Below the pieces are notes generated by a model. That model did not search any database. It was not told the DNA's origin and was given only the letters and a program-made list of their open reading frames with translations. The translations under genes were made by a program, and so were the position numbers. Positions 1 to 8,916 of a DNA stretch of 46,309 bases are shown here, one piece after another (the first letter of the stretch is position 1; each line of letters starts with the position of its first letter). This DNA comes from Promethearchaeota archaeon (GTDB taxonomy: Archaea; Asgardarchaeota; Lokiarchaeia; Sigynarchaeales; SOKP01): NCBI GenBank assembly GCA_004524425.1, contig SDNN01000005.1:1-46309 (forward strand), given 5' to 3'.

Positions 1-293
1 ATAAATAACAATCCGAAGACGGGAGCGCCATATCGTATGTAAGGAATCCGCCGTCCTAAATCGGACTTGGTCCTATCTTCGTAGTAACCAAATAAGGGAT
101 CATTTAGCGCATTCCAAAACGCAAAGATCAACCATCCTATCCCAATTAATTGAGCACTTAAGCCTAGTATGACATTATAATAAAAAGTAATCGCTGAAAA
201 AGCAATACCTGATAAAATATTTCCCGCGGTATTTGCACTTCCATAAGCTACTTTCGAAGTTCTTGATAATTTTTCTTCAAATCCACTATTCAT
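1..293 (-). CDS. GPH-family (MFS_2) sugar/cation symporter, N-terminal fragment
   Basis: The reading frame starts at an ATG (291-293) and runs off the left edge of the window, leaving about 97 residues. They cover the first two membrane helices and the cytoplasmic loop after helix 2. The loop reads FWNALNDPLFGYYEDRT, the usual place for the WN-NDPLxG signature of glycoside-pentoside-hexuronide:cation symporters, and is followed by a GRRIPYIRYG segment typical of the family. Two more complete members of the family lie at 25102-26505 and 37538-38974 and carry the near-identical WNMINDPLLG. The substrate cannot be read from this fragment. The family call is firm; the protein is incomplete only because of the window edge. 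Confidence 0.85.
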   Translation of the reverse strand, partial: MNSGFEEKLSRTSKVAYGSANTAGNILSGIAFSAITFYYNVILGLSAQLIGIGWLIFAFWNALNDPLFGYYEDRTKSDLGRRIPYIRYGAPVFGLLF

Positions 294-527
294 GTTGTAA
301 TTCCTCATCTAATATTATTTGTTTAATTGAATTTTTAGATTAATTGAAGGAAATGTTGCTAGTTTCCTTGATTAATAATTATTTTATTGATTTCTATTAA
401 TAAAGATTGTGTTAAATAAGGAATTAAATTGCTTAATAATGGATAAATATAAGTTTTAGACGATAAATCTTTAAATATATTTTTTACAAATTAACTTTAA
501 TAAATATCTTTTAAATGTGAAATAAAG

Positions 528-983
528 ATGGAAGAAGAAAATTCGATTCCCACCAAAATAAGTATGATTGTAATATTTGGTTTTTTTTTTAATCTCCTAT
601 GGGAAGTGCTGCATAGCATGCTTTACGACTGGGATAAAGCTCCCCTGGTAAACAACATATACGTTTATATCCCAAGAATAGTATTTTACGCGAGTTTATA
701 TGATGCATTTTGGATGTTTTTCATGGTGATGGTCAATTCCGCACTTAATAGAAATTTCAAATGGTTACATGCACCTCAAAAACGAGATTATGCCCTTTTA
801 ATTATAGGAGGATTGACAATTGCGATAATTAGCGAAATTTCAGCCACCATGATTCACGACGAATGGAGTTATAACCAATACATGCCTCAAGTATTCGGAA
901 TTGGTTTAACGCCATTAATTCAATTAGCATTTACCGTGGTACTTAGCGTCTATCTTTCTACTAAATTAAGATGGATAAAATAA
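528..983 (+). CDS. Small four-helix membrane protein, unknown function
   Basis: The 151-residue protein has about four predicted membrane segments (roughly residues 11-30, 50-70, 88-108 and 122-145) and almost no soluble part. A polar motif LLWEVLHSMLYDW follows the first helix, and the second helix has an acidic/aromatic face (YDAFWMFF). WE-LHS-LY motifs of this kind occur in small uncharacterised membrane proteins of bacteria and archaea, but I cannot name a function. The gene stands alone, divergent from the transporter fragment at 1-293 and convergent with the sugar kinase. No Shine-Dalgarno is visible before the ATG, so it may be leaderless. Confidence 0.7.
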   Translation: MEEENSIPTKISMIVIFGFFFNLLWEVLHSMLYDWDKAPLVNNIYVYIPRIVFYASLYDAFWMFFMVMVNSALNRNFKWLHAPQKRDYALLIIGGLTIAIISEISATMIHDEWSYNQYMPQVFGIGLTPLIQLAFTVVLSVYLSTKLRWIK

Positions 984-986
984 CAT

Positions 987-1003
987 TTTCTTGTATTTTT
1001 TTT
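987..1003 (+). terminator. T-rich intrinsic terminator candidate
   Basis: An oligo-T stretch ending in a run of eight T lies directly after the stop of the small membrane protein and before the convergent kinase gene. Archaeal intrinsic termination needs only U-rich tracts, so this is plausible, but T-runs are common in this AT-rich DNA. Confidence 0.3.
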
Positions 1004-1043
1004 AAAAAGAAAAAGAATTAAAAATTTATTTTAAATAAATTTT

Positions 1044-2672
1044 CTAATGTCCCTCGTTTAACCGTTTATATGATTTCTTCATGATTTTATAGATATTTAA
1101 ATATTCCTTGAAGAGTTTATCATAGACGTCTCTATTTTCGGGATTTGGTTTGAATGTATTAGAAATTTTAGTGTGTTTAGGGATATGATCCCAATTAATA
1201 TAACCGAGTCCAACTCCTGCTATATATGCAGCCCCTCTCGCGTTAGCCTGAATTGGATCTTTCACTTGATTTATTTTCCGATTAAGAACGTCAGCAAATA
1301 TTTGACACCAGACATCACTGCTTCCGCCTCCTCCTATTATATTGAGATGTGGCATGATAAAATCTCCCTTTTTGAATCCAGGTCTCTCCTTTTTAACCCA
1401 TTTTTCAATGAATTTTTCAACATATATGAAAAGCCATTTTACATTGTATGCTACTCCTTCAAAAATAGCCCTTAATATGTGTTCCCGAGTCATTTCAAGT
1501 GAAAGATTATATAAACCTCCCCGAATTGTATCATTCTCCACGGGAGTTCTTTCTCCAATCAACCAAGGAGTAAATATCAGATTATTAGCTCCAGGTGGAA
1601 CACTTTCTACAATTTGATCAAAAATCTTATATACATCGGGCTTTGCTTCTTCTCTTAATAAATCATCTTTGTGATATAAAATATTATCTCTGAGATATGA
1701 TAAAGCTCCCCCTGCTATTTCTTGTTCATTTGCCACGAGATACTTACCCGGAATTGCTGATGGAATACTTGCCATCATGTGAGCTATATCCACTTTTTGA
1801 TAAGGTACAAAACATTCTAGCCAGTCAGATGTACCGATATAAATATGTCCTTCATAATCTCTAACAGCACCAGAACCAATGGGAGCAGATGCTGTATCTG
1901 GAGCGCCCATTATTACTTTCGTGTCTTTCTGTAATCCTAATTCATCTGCAACTTCACTTTTTACATTACCTAAAACATCCGTGGACAGCTTTAATTCTGG
2001 TAATTTATTAGGATCCAATTTTAATTTTTTGATCAATTTCTTTGAATACTTTATGTTTTGAGGATCTCGATTATCAGTAACCCAATGGAGCTGAATAGAA
2101 GCTGTTGATGCCGCGAATTTACCTGTGAGCCTAGCATTAATGTAATCTTGGGGCTCCAGATATTTATATGTCTTTTCAATAACATCAGGTCGTTCATTTT
2201 TCAACCATAATATGTGACCTATTGGACCTTTACCTGATAAAGCTGGTGCTCCCCCTGTGAGCTTTAACCATTTTAAAACTTTAAAAACTGAATAGCCAGA
2301 GACATTGATCAATCCCTTAAATGCTTTTTTGACGTACTTAGCTCCTCGCGTGTCCATCCAGATGACAGCATTATGTAAGTGGTTTCCATCTTTATCCACA
2401 GGAACTGTACCGCTCCATTGACTCGTGTTCGCAATAGCAATGATATCATCAATTTTTACGCATCCACTATCGATAACTTGCTTCGCAGTCTTCATGATAG
2501 CATTCCACCACAGGTCTGGGTCTTGTTCCACTCCACCCCCTTTCGTCACATTTAGAGGAACTTCTTGAAATGCCCATTCTAAAACATCACCATGAGTCGA
2601 GACTATCGCACATTTAGGTCCACCCGTTCCATGATCAATGCAGAGCACGAATTTCTTTTCTTTTTTTGACAT
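1044..2672 (-). CDS. FGGY-family carbohydrate kinase
   Basis: The 542-residue protein has the two ASKHA domains of FGGY kinases (xylulokinase, glycerol kinase and relatives), which use ATP to phosphorylate sugars or polyols in the cytosol. Phosphate-1 is FVLCIDHGTGGPK (8-20). A substrate-site WMDTRG lies at 105-110, and the first family signature is around 150-162 (IGHILWLKNERP). The likely catalytic Asp is D259 in GAPDTASAPIGSGA, phosphate-2 is GTSDW at 280-284, and the adenosine site is the glycine-rich IIGGGGSSDVW near 450. Length is typical and the site looks intact. It is divergent from the PLP enzyme at 2946 across about 270 bp, which suggests a shared regulatory region. The substrate is unknown; xylulose-like or polyol substrates are the default guess. 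Confidence 0.85.
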   Translation of the reverse strand: MSKKEKKFVLCIDHGTGGPKCAIVSTHGDVLEWAFQEVPLNVTKGGGVEQDPDLWWNAIMKTAKQVIDSGCVKIDDIIAIANTSQWSGTVPVDKDGNHLHNAVIWMDTRGAKYVKKAFKGLINVSGYSVFKVLKWLKLTGGAPALSGKGPIGHILWLKNERPDVIEKTYKYLEPQDYINARLTGKFAASTASIQLHWVTDNRDPQNIKYSKKLIKKLKLDPNKLPELKLSTDVLGNVKSEVADELGLQKDTKVIMGAPDTASAPIGSGAVRDYEGHIYIGTSDWLECFVPYQKVDIAHMMASIPSAIPGKYLVANEQEIAGGALSYLRDNILYHKDDLLREEAKPDVYKIFDQIVESVPPGANNLIFTPWLIGERTPVENDTIRGGLYNLSLEMTREHILRAIFEGVAYNVKWLFIYVEKFIEKWVKKERPGFKKGDFIMPHLNIIGGGGSSDVWCQIFADVLNRKINQVKDPIQANARGAAYIAGVGLGYINWDHIPKHTKISNTFKPNPENRDVYDKLFKEYLNIYKIMKKSYKRLNEGH

Positions 2673-2945
2673 GATTCTAAACTTTAAAATCTTTTTCGTA
2701 ATTTATTTATAATATAATTATACCTTAGTATATTCCATTAAAAAAGGATTTCATTTCTGAATGATATAACATTATCGATCATTAGATAAAACCACCATGT
2801 TATTTTTTTCTATATTCATTCATATATTTCTATATTACCCTTAGTAGACTAAATCATAACTTATTTTTTGATCCTCATGTTTATTCATTTAATTAGGATA
2901 TTATCAAAAAAAATATTAATACAAAATACAAGGATTTGAGTTAAA

Positions 2946-4358
2946 ATGAGTACAAACATGAAATATGAAGACCAAGTAGCAAAAATAGAAAAAATAGTAA
3001 CTTCTCCCATGAGAAGGTTCAAACCACAAGAGTTAGAAGGAATTATAGATCGATATGAAAAAAACCATTCGAAATCTAAAGCAGCATTCGAAAGAGCTCG
3101 AAAAACAATTCCAGGAGGCGTAGAACACAACCTGGCGTTTAATTATCCCTTCCCTTTAGAAAGTAAAAAGGTATGGGATTGTTACATGCAAACTGTAGAT
3201 GATGTCGTGTTAACTGATTTCCTCATGAACGGTGGTCCCATTATTTTAGGACACAATTACAAACCACACACGGAAAAAGTTGTGGAAGTCATCCAAGAAA
3301 ACGGTTCTTGTCATGGTATTAGCCATGAATATGAATATTTATCCGCAGAAGCTTTGCAAAAACATTTTCCATCCTGTGAGAACATTCGCTGGCTTCAAAG
3401 TGGAACAGAAGCAGATATGCTAGCCATTCGTGTAGCACGTGTCTTTACGGGAAAGAAGCACGTGATCAAAATTGGAGGCAGTTATCACGGGTGGAGCGAT
3501 CAGTTAGTTTATGATCTTCATATACCCGGAACAAAAAGAATGGAGTCCCATGGTATTCCTAAATCAATCTATAAATTTATAGATTCTTGCCCTCCCAATG
3601 ACATTGACGCCTTAAGAGAAATGTTTAAAGAGAAAAGAAAGGTAGCTGCAGTAATCATTGAACCAATGGGGGGTGAATCAGGGGCAATTCCAGTAAAACC
3701 TGGGTTTAATAAAGAAGTAGAGGAATTGTGCAGAGAGAATGATACCTTACTCATTTCAGATGAAGTAGTGTGTGCATTTAGATTAGATATGGGTGGAGGA
3801 CAGAGATATTTTGGTTACGAACCTGATTTATCAGTATTTGGTAAAATAGTAGGTCACGGATATCCCTCAGCTGCCGCATTAGGTGGTCGAGCTGATGTGA
3901 TGGCTACTGTAGCAGCAGGAGTTGGTGGAGGCGCTAAAAGAGCTTATTGTGGAGGAACATTAGCAGCCAATCCCCTGACATGCGCTGCAGCCTATTGGGC
4001 CATTAAGTTTGTAGAAGAGACTAACGCAACTGAAATAGCAGGTAAAGTAGCTACAAAACTTTCAAATGGAATGAATGAGATTTTTCAGAAATATAATCTA
4101 CCATGGTTTTCATACAATTATAACGCAACAGTGCATTTCCATACAAGCTGCGTGTTTGGTATTGACATAACTGATCCCAAACAGGCACCACAAATTAAAG
4201 AACGTAAGGAATTCATGGAACACATGGGTGCTGCATTAGTTGATCAAGAGATAATCTCCGTCGCAGGCAGTAGATTTTATACTTGCATTCAACATACCGA
4301 TGAGATCATTAATGAGACTCTGGAAAAAATGGATAAGATTTGCCAAAAAATAGAATAA
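2946..4358 (+). CDS. Class-III aminotransferase, glutamate-1-semialdehyde aminomutase-like
   Basis: This is a 470-residue fold-type I PLP enzyme. Visible motifs are the phosphate-binding SGTEA (152-156), the ring-stacking YHG (180-182), IIEPMGGESG (237-246), the PLP-nitrogen Asp in SDEVV (271-275), the Schiff-base lysine K300 in VFGKIVGHGYP, and GGTLAANP (336-343). These match the HemL branch of the family. HemL itself is usually about 430 residues; here there is an extra N-terminal segment of about 45 residues and an unusual C-terminal region. It stands alone, divergent from a sugar kinase and without other haem genes, so a role on another amino-aldehyde or amino-sugar substrate is as likely as tetrapyrrole synthesis. 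The PLP family call is firm; the substrate is open. Confidence 0.8.
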   Translation: MSTNMKYEDQVAKIEKIVTSPMRRFKPQELEGIIDRYEKNHSKSKAAFERARKTIPGGVEHNLAFNYPFPLESKKVWDCYMQTVDDVVLTDFLMNGGPIILGHNYKPHTEKVVEVIQENGSCHGISHEYEYLSAEALQKHFPSCENIRWLQSGTEADMLAIRVARVFTGKKHVIKIGGSYHGWSDQLVYDLHIPGTKRMESHGIPKSIYKFIDSCPPNDIDALREMFKEKRKVAAVIIEPMGGESGAIPVKPGFNKEVEELCRENDTLLISDEVVCAFRLDMGGGQRYFGYEPDLSVFGKIVGHGYPSAAALGGRADVMATVAAGVGGGAKRAYCGGTLAANPLTCAAAYWAIKFVEETNATEIAGKVATKLSNGMNEIFQKYNLPWFSYNYNATVHFHTSCVFGIDITDPKQAPQIKERKEFMEHMGAALVDQEIISVAGSRFYTCIQHTDEIINETLEKMDKICQKIE

Positions 4359-4375
4359 TTATAGAAGAAATAAAA

Positions 4376-4402
4376 AATACTATTTTTATTATTTTCTTTT
4401 TA
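4376..4402 (+). terminator. T-rich terminator candidate after the aminotransferase
   Basis: Several short T-runs follow the aminotransferase stop within about 40 bp. This is consistent with U-tract termination in archaea, but the evidence is weak. Confidence 0.25.
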
Positions 4403-4552
4403 AATCTCTATGTTCTAAATCTTAGATTTACTAAAAATAAAATTATAAATAGAAGTTCTTTTTCGATTTTTGTGTAATTAATAAAATTACAATTACCGTA
4501 TTATTATAAATTAGGAAATAAATTAATTGCATTTTCTAAAGGGGTTCTTGAA

Positions 4553-5293
4553 TTGGAAAATTCAGAAGTTGATGAATTCAATGAAAAAATTATAAAGGCC
4601 TTCGCCACAAAAGCTCAGAGATTCGAGGAAAGGGCGAATGAGCTCGAACAAAATCTAAAAGTTAAAGAAGCAGAATTAGAATATGTAGCTAACCTCTATG
4701 ATAAAGAAAAATCATTACATTCACTTGATATAGAAAATGCGAATAAAAATACGATAATTTTAGAGAATAAATTAGAAGAACTTAAAAAATCAAATTTAGA
4801 AAAAGATAAAATAAATAGTGGTCTACTAAGTCAAATCGAAAATCTAAATAGTGAAATTTCAAGGAAAGATGAAAGAATTCATGAAATAATAAATGAAATA
4901 AACGATTTCTATAAGGAAATTTTATCAAAAGATGATGAAATAGAAAATACAAGCAATAATCATGAAGATATTCATCAAAAAATTACTAGCTTGGTAAATT
5001 TCTTTTCCCAAAGAGATGCTGAATTAAAAGAGCAAAAAGAGGAAGTTGTAAAAAAAGAAGAAATTATTAAAAATCAAGCTGAACAGATCGCTACACTTCA
5101 AGCTGAATTAGATGAGTTAAAACCCCCTGAAATATCCAACATTACTAAAGAACGACTTATTTGTCCTAAATGTGGAGCTGTTGGAAAAGATATAAAGAAT
5201 GTTGAAGATAAAAGTAAACCTCTAAGCTACGTAGGAAACATGCCGATGTATGCTAAAATCCATGTTTGTAAAAAATGTGGCAATGAGTTTTAA
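4553..5293 (+). CDS. Long coiled-coil protein with C-terminal zinc ribbon
   Basis: The 246-residue protein is almost entirely heptad-rich, charged alpha-helix from about residue 8 to 190, then ends in a four-cysteine zinc ribbon: CPKC at 204-207 and CKKC at 239-242. The start is a TTG preceded by GGGG (4541-4544) at about eight bases; no in-frame ATG fits better. The architecture suggests a dimeric rod presenting a metal-stabilised knob, such as a scaffold, tether or cytoskeletal partner. The gene is single and separated from its neighbours by about 160-190 bp. No enzyme motif is present, and I cannot assign a function. Confidence 0.7.
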   Translation: MENSEVDEFNEKIIKAFATKAQRFEERANELEQNLKVKEAELEYVANLYDKEKSLHSLDIENANKNTIILENKLEELKKSNLEKDKINSGLLSQIENLNSEISRKDERIHEIINEINDFYKEILSKDDEIENTSNNHEDIHQKITSLVNFFSQRDAELKEQKEEVVKKEEIIKNQAEQIATLQAELDELKPPEISNITKERLICPKCGAVGKDIKNVEDKSKPLSYVGNMPMYAKIHVCKKCGNEF

Positions 5294-5437
5294 TTAGTAT
5301 CTATAAAAATAGCTCAAGAAAATTTTTCTTTTAAAACTGGTGGTTATGAGTGTTTTGAAAAAACACAAAATGCTTTTAAACCATTTCTTTTTCATGAATA
5401 GATTTAATTTTAATAGGTTATGAGATCTTATTATATT

Positions 5438-5443
5438 AGGAGG
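5438..5443 (+). promoter_or_regulatory. Strong Shine-Dalgarno site that fixes the PIG-L start
   Basis: AGGAGG lies seven bases before the ATG at 5451. A TTG at 5448 directly precedes that ATG in frame but would leave only four bases of spacing, so the ATG is the better start. Confidence 0.75.
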
Positions 5444-5450
5444 ATTATTG

Positions 5451-6119
5451 ATGAAAATCGTAATTTTTGAACCTCATCCCGATGATTTATTGTTTGGTAC
5501 GGGTCATATTATTTTTGATTGGATAAATCAAGGGCATGATATTCACGTTATTACCATTACGGATGGAAGGGCGTGTCTTAGAAAAACCCCTGAATTAGCT
5601 TCTAAAATCTCTGAAGATCAAATGGCTGAAATGCGTACTAATGAAGCTAAAAAAGCCATTGAATTTTTAGGATTAAATCAAGAAAACCTTCACTTATTAT
5701 ATTTTCCTGATGGTGATGGTCAGAAATATGTAAATGAAGCAATTGAAAAAGTCAAACCGTTAATTCAAGATGCCGATCGTTTGTTTTTGCCAAGTGATAA
5801 TAATCTTCATGTTGACCATCAGGCTACCCATGATATTGCGAAAAGAGCGGCAAAAGAATTAAATCTCAAAAACATTGAATATTGGGTATATTTTGTACCC
5901 CAATATGGAAGATTTGATGAAGATTCCGCTGAAAACTTGGTAGAAATAGAGCTTTCTGAAGAAAAAAGGAAAAAACTACAAGAATGGTTACAGATTTATC
6001 AATCTCAAAAATTAATTAAAATGACCTGGAAATTATACACGAGATATTTAAAATATACAAAAAAAATGAAATATGCCATCTACACGTTTGAGGATATGGG
6101 AAAATACCATAATTTTTAA
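5451..6119 (+). CDS. PIG-L / LmbE-family N-acetyl-sugar deacetylase
   Basis: The 222-residue protein begins with a hydrophobic strand and the family zinc motif HPDD (residues 9-12, in IFEPHPDDLLFGTG). It continues with DGRA and has the third metal histidine region LHVDHQATH near residue 124. PIG-L enzymes are Zn-dependent hydrolases that remove acetyl from GlcNAc-type groups on glycolipids, mycothiol/bacillithiol precursors or related sugars. Length is normal and all metal ligands seem present, so it should be active. No signal peptide or membrane segment is seen. It stands upstream of the sirtuin, about 90 bp away. A glycolipid or N-acetyl-sugar substrate is possible but nothing in the context fixes it. 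Confidence 0.85.
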   Translation: MKIVIFEPHPDDLLFGTGHIIFDWINQGHDIHVITITDGRACLRKTPELASKISEDQMAEMRTNEAKKAIEFLGLNQENLHLLYFPDGDGQKYVNEAIEKVKPLIQDADRLFLPSDNNLHVDHQATHDIAKRAAKELNLKNIEYWVYFVPQYGRFDEDSAENLVEIELSEEKRKKLQEWLQIYQSQKLIKMTWKLYTRYLKYTKKMKYAIYTFEDMGKYHNF

Positions 6120-6205
6120 CTTTGATTTTAGAGTACCCTGTGATTTCTTTCAATGAATTTTTCTAAAATTAAAGCTATAAATATTCAGAAAATAACTTTT
6201 ATTTG

Positions 6206-6964
6206 ATGATAGATCCAATTCAAATATCTGATGCTGCAAACATCATTAAAAATTCAAAGTATATTGTAGTGTTTACGGGAGCCGGGATATCAACAGAATC
6301 GGGAATTGCTGATTTCAGAAGTGAGGGCGGTCTTTGGTCCCGATATAATCCCGATATCTATGCCAGCTATTTCTATTTTTTAGAAGACCCATCTAAATTT
6401 TGGGAAATGCACAATGAATTGGAAGATATCATGGCTGAAGCAGAACCTAATCCCGCTCATCTAGCCATTGCAGAATTGGAAAAAATGGGAAAAGTAAAGG
6501 CAATCATTACCCAGAATGTAGATATGTTACACCAAAAAGCAGGTAGCGGTTCTTATAATGACATTCCTATTTACGAGTTGCACGGTTCTTATGGTATCTA
6601 TGAATGCATAAACTGTAAAAAGACTTGGGATCATTCCGAGATTGAAACAAAAAACGTCTCATATCCCGCTTGTGAGGAATGCAAGGGCTTCATAAAGCCT
6701 AAGGTGATTCTATTTGGAGAAGCACTTCCCATGGGGATTATGGACCAAGCCATGAATGAATGTCAGAAATGTGATTGTTTTTTAATGGTTGGAAGTTCTT
6801 TAGTGGTCTCGCCAGCTAATTTCATGCCCAGAGTCGCTAAAGAACATGGGGCTCAGTTAATATTTATTAATAGAGATCATACATTCATGGATGAGCTCGC
6901 AGATATATTTTTATTAGGAAGCGCTAGCGAAATTTTAACCGAAATCATGCGAAAATTAAGGTGA
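6206..6964 (+). CDS. Sirtuin (Sir2-family NAD-dependent protein deacylase)
   Basis: The 252-residue protein carries the full set of sirtuin motifs: GAGISTESGIADFR (25-38) for NAD binding, TQNVDMLH (102-109), the catalytic His in ELHGS (H126), a zinc site C134/C137 and C156/C159, KPKVILFGEALP (164-175), and GSSLVVSPA (196-204). The enzyme removes acyl groups from lysines using NAD. I chose ATG 6206 over the adjacent upstream in-frame TTG 6203; there is no clear Shine-Dalgarno, so initiation may be leaderless. It is convergent with a small ribbon-helix-helix gene. Archaeal sirtuins act on chromatin proteins such as Alba and on metabolic enzymes; the targets here are unknown. Confidence 0.92.
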   Translation: MIDPIQISDAANIIKNSKYIVVFTGAGISTESGIADFRSEGGLWSRYNPDIYASYFYFLEDPSKFWEMHNELEDIMAEAEPNPAHLAIAELEKMGKVKAIITQNVDMLHQKAGSGSYNDIPIYELHGSYGIYECINCKKTWDHSEIETKNVSYPACEECKGFIKPKVILFGEALPMGIMDQAMNECQKCDCFLMVGSSLVVSPANFMPRVAKEHGAQLIFINRDHTFMDELADIFLLGSASEILTEIMRKLR

Positions 6965-7029
6965 ATTTTCGGATTAAAACTAAAGTAATATATGGAGCTT
7001 AGATCAAAGGATTCTTTATTTTTTCTACA

Positions 7030-7188
7030 TTATTCAGCCTTTTCTATCGTTCTGTATTCTTTAGTGATTAAAAATCTAATTATTTCAGTAGTGTTTTTGA
7101 TTCCATGATAATCTTTGATCATTTCCAACTTATCGAATATCTCATTATCAAGAGAGACGTGTAATTCGTGATTTTTTTCATTAGCCAT
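7030..7188 (-). CDS. Ribbon-helix-helix (CopG/MetJ-type) DNA-binding protein, 52 residues
   Basis: A short frame in the 450-bp gap between the sirtuin and the exchanger begins ATG at 7188 and ends TAA at 7030. It encodes 52 residues: a short polar start, a beta-strand HELHVSLDNE, helix 1 EIFDKLEMIKDYHG, and helix 2 NTTEIIRFLITKEYRTI. This strand-helix-helix layout with a KNTTEIIRF turn is that of ribbon-helix-helix repressors, which dimerise and insert the strand pair into the DNA major groove. No toxin gene is adjacent, so a simple transcriptional regulator is more likely than an antitoxin. Its target is not known; the sirtuin and the exchanger are nearest. Confidence 0.7.
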   Translation of the reverse strand: MANEKNHELHVSLDNEIFDKLEMIKDYHGIKNTTEIIRFLITKEYRTIEKAE

Positions 7189-7417
7189 TAATAATAATCT
7201 AACTTATTTTTCTTTAATAAATTTATGATACATCCTTTTACTACCGCCAAATGTCATAATTTAGGAGTTATCTTGATCATTTTTAGGATAGATTTATATA
7301 TAATGCGAATGAATATTTAATTGCTTAGATTCAGTTAAGTGCGTAAACCTTTTTGAGTTTTCAAAGATAAAGTATAGTTCCAGTTAGGAAGATTAATAAT
7401 TTTAGAGAATTTTAAAA

Positions 7418-8389
7418 ATGTTTTATACTATCTCAGCTGCAGTATTTTTACTCATAATTGGATTAATCCTAATTGTGATAATGGCAGATATAGCAGTAAA
7501 AAACTCTGCAATCTTAGCTTCTGCCTTAGGCGTGTCAAATTTAGTAATTGGCATTTCATTGGTGTCAATAGGAACAGATATATCAGAGATATTTAACTCT
7601 ATCATGTCATGTTATCTTGGACATGGAGACATAGATGTTGGAGATTCTGTAGGCTCTGATTTAGCTCAATTAACTTTAATTTTTGGACTTCTTCCTATTA
7701 TTTGCGGGACTTTTAAAGTAGGTCGAAAACAGTTCCTCATAATAGGAGGATGCGAGATTTTATCTCTCATTTTAATCTTTACTGTGGTAGAAAAAGGATA
7801 TTTTACTAGACTTGATGCCCTATTTATGATCAGTAGTTTTTTTATATATTTAATGGTCATATACAATGTTACTAAAAGCGATCTCTTAGAAAAAGTTGAT
7901 ATGATGGAACTTGCAGAAAAATTGAGAAGTAAGAAATATCACCTTACCTTAGCTGCGATAGGATTTTTAGGTGTCGCGATAAGCTCTTATATCATTATTC
8001 AGTCAATCATTACTCTTGCAAGTGTATTAAACGTGCATGAATATATAATTAGTTTTTTTATTTTAGGTATCGGAACGTCTCTTCCAGAATTAGCAGTAGA
8101 TATTAACGCTCTTAAAAAAAAACAATACGATCTTGCCATCGGGGATATCATTGGGAGCTGCATAGTAGATTCGACCATATCAATTGCCATAGGACAATTA
8201 TTATTTCCCCAAGAAGTCACCCCCGAATTTGCCATCCCCACGATTATTTACACGATTTGTGCATCTATAGTCGTTATAAGCGTAACGGGCTATAGACAAA
8301 TAATGGATAAAAAATCTGGACTTCTATTCATTTCGATTTATTTTGGTTCATATGTATTGTTGTTTTCTGTTTTAGTACAACTAAACTAA
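7418..8389 (+). CDS. Ca2+/cation antiporter (CaCA) family exchanger
   Basis: The 323-residue protein has about ten hydrophobic helices arranged as two inverted halves. The second alpha repeat is canonical: GIGTSLPELAVDIN (217-230) and AIGDIIGSCIVDS (240-252). The first reads SIGTDISEIFNSIMS (50-64) and VGDSVGSDLAQL (74-85), so the usual GTSLPE is changed to GTDISE and the GN-IGSN to GDSVGSD. Family members exchange Na+ or H+ for Ca2+ or K+ across the cytoplasmic membrane, with the GTS-PE and GN-GSN polar residues forming the ion sites. Asp replacing Ser/Asn in repeat 1 may change ion selectivity. Lengths of the halves are normal. It is a single gene, convergent with the HhH/zinc protein. Confidence 0.85.
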   Translation: MFYTISAAVFLLIIGLILIVIMADIAVKNSAILASALGVSNLVIGISLVSIGTDISEIFNSIMSCYLGHGDIDVGDSVGSDLAQLTLIFGLLPIICGTFKVGRKQFLIIGGCEILSLILIFTVVEKGYFTRLDALFMISSFFIYLMVIYNVTKSDLLEKVDMMELAEKLRSKKYHLTLAAIGFLGVAISSYIIIQSIITLASVLNVHEYIISFFILGIGTSLPELAVDINALKKKQYDLAIGDIIGSCIVDSTISIAIGQLLFPQEVTPEFAIPTIIYTICASIVVISVTGYRQIMDKKSGLLFISIYFGSYVLLFSVLVQLN

Positions 8390-8403
8390 ATTTAATTTCA
8401 TGC

Positions 8404-8757
8404 TTAAATAGGCATATAGAATTTACAAACTTTACATTGATTAGCCGAAATTCTTCTTTCAGGACCAAGTATTATGAATTTCTTTTCCATTTCGCCACCG
8501 CATTTTGGACAGTTCTTGGCAAAATTCTCTTTTATCTTATCCAAAACAATTGAGAGCCCGCGTTCGAAATTCATCAAGTATTGTGCATTTGCTTTTATTC
8601 TCTTCGCAGTAATCATTCCAATTCCTTTTACAAATGCAAGCTCTTCAGGCCTGGCGTTTGCTACTTGTTCTATTTTATCAATTCCTGCCTTGTTGAGTCG
8701 TTCTGCTGCTTTAGGACCAATACCCTTAACGCGTAATAATTCATTATCAACTGACAT
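8404..8757 (-). CDS. Helix-hairpin-helix / zinc-ribbon nucleic-acid-binding protein
   Basis: The 117-residue protein starts with two consecutive helix-hairpin-helix motifs (LRVKGIGPKAAERL at 8-21 and LAFVKGIGMITAKRI at 40-54), as in DNA repair and topoisomerase (HhH)2 domains. It ends with a zinc ribbon, CPKCGG at 83-88 and CKVCKF at 108-113. Such combinations bind DNA or RNA non-specifically. There is no catalytic domain. It may be an accessory factor in repair or transcription. The start ATG lies in a gap before the 3' end of the exchanger gene, with only 14 bp between the convergent stops. Confidence 0.7.
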   Translation of the reverse strand: MSVDNELLRVKGIGPKAAERLNKAGIDKIEQVANARPEELAFVKGIGMITAKRIKANAQYLMNFERGLSIVLDKIKENFAKNCPKCGGEMEKKFIILGPERRISANQCKVCKFYMPI

Positions 8758-8916
8758 GGAATTGCTGTTTTATTTTTTAATTGAAGATGAGTTGGAATTG
8801 AATTGTTCTGAAAAATTCTCTATAACAAAAATTTTTCATGCATTAATTTTCTGACTTATGTATATATGTTAACTAATAAAAATAAAATTTAAGTTAAAAA
8901 AAAATAAATTTTGAAA

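Noticed and set aside
7030..7188. Ribbon-helix-helix protein as an antitoxin
   Set aside because: No toxin-sized gene (RelE, MazF, PIN type) is next to it; the neighbours are a sirtuin and a cation exchanger.
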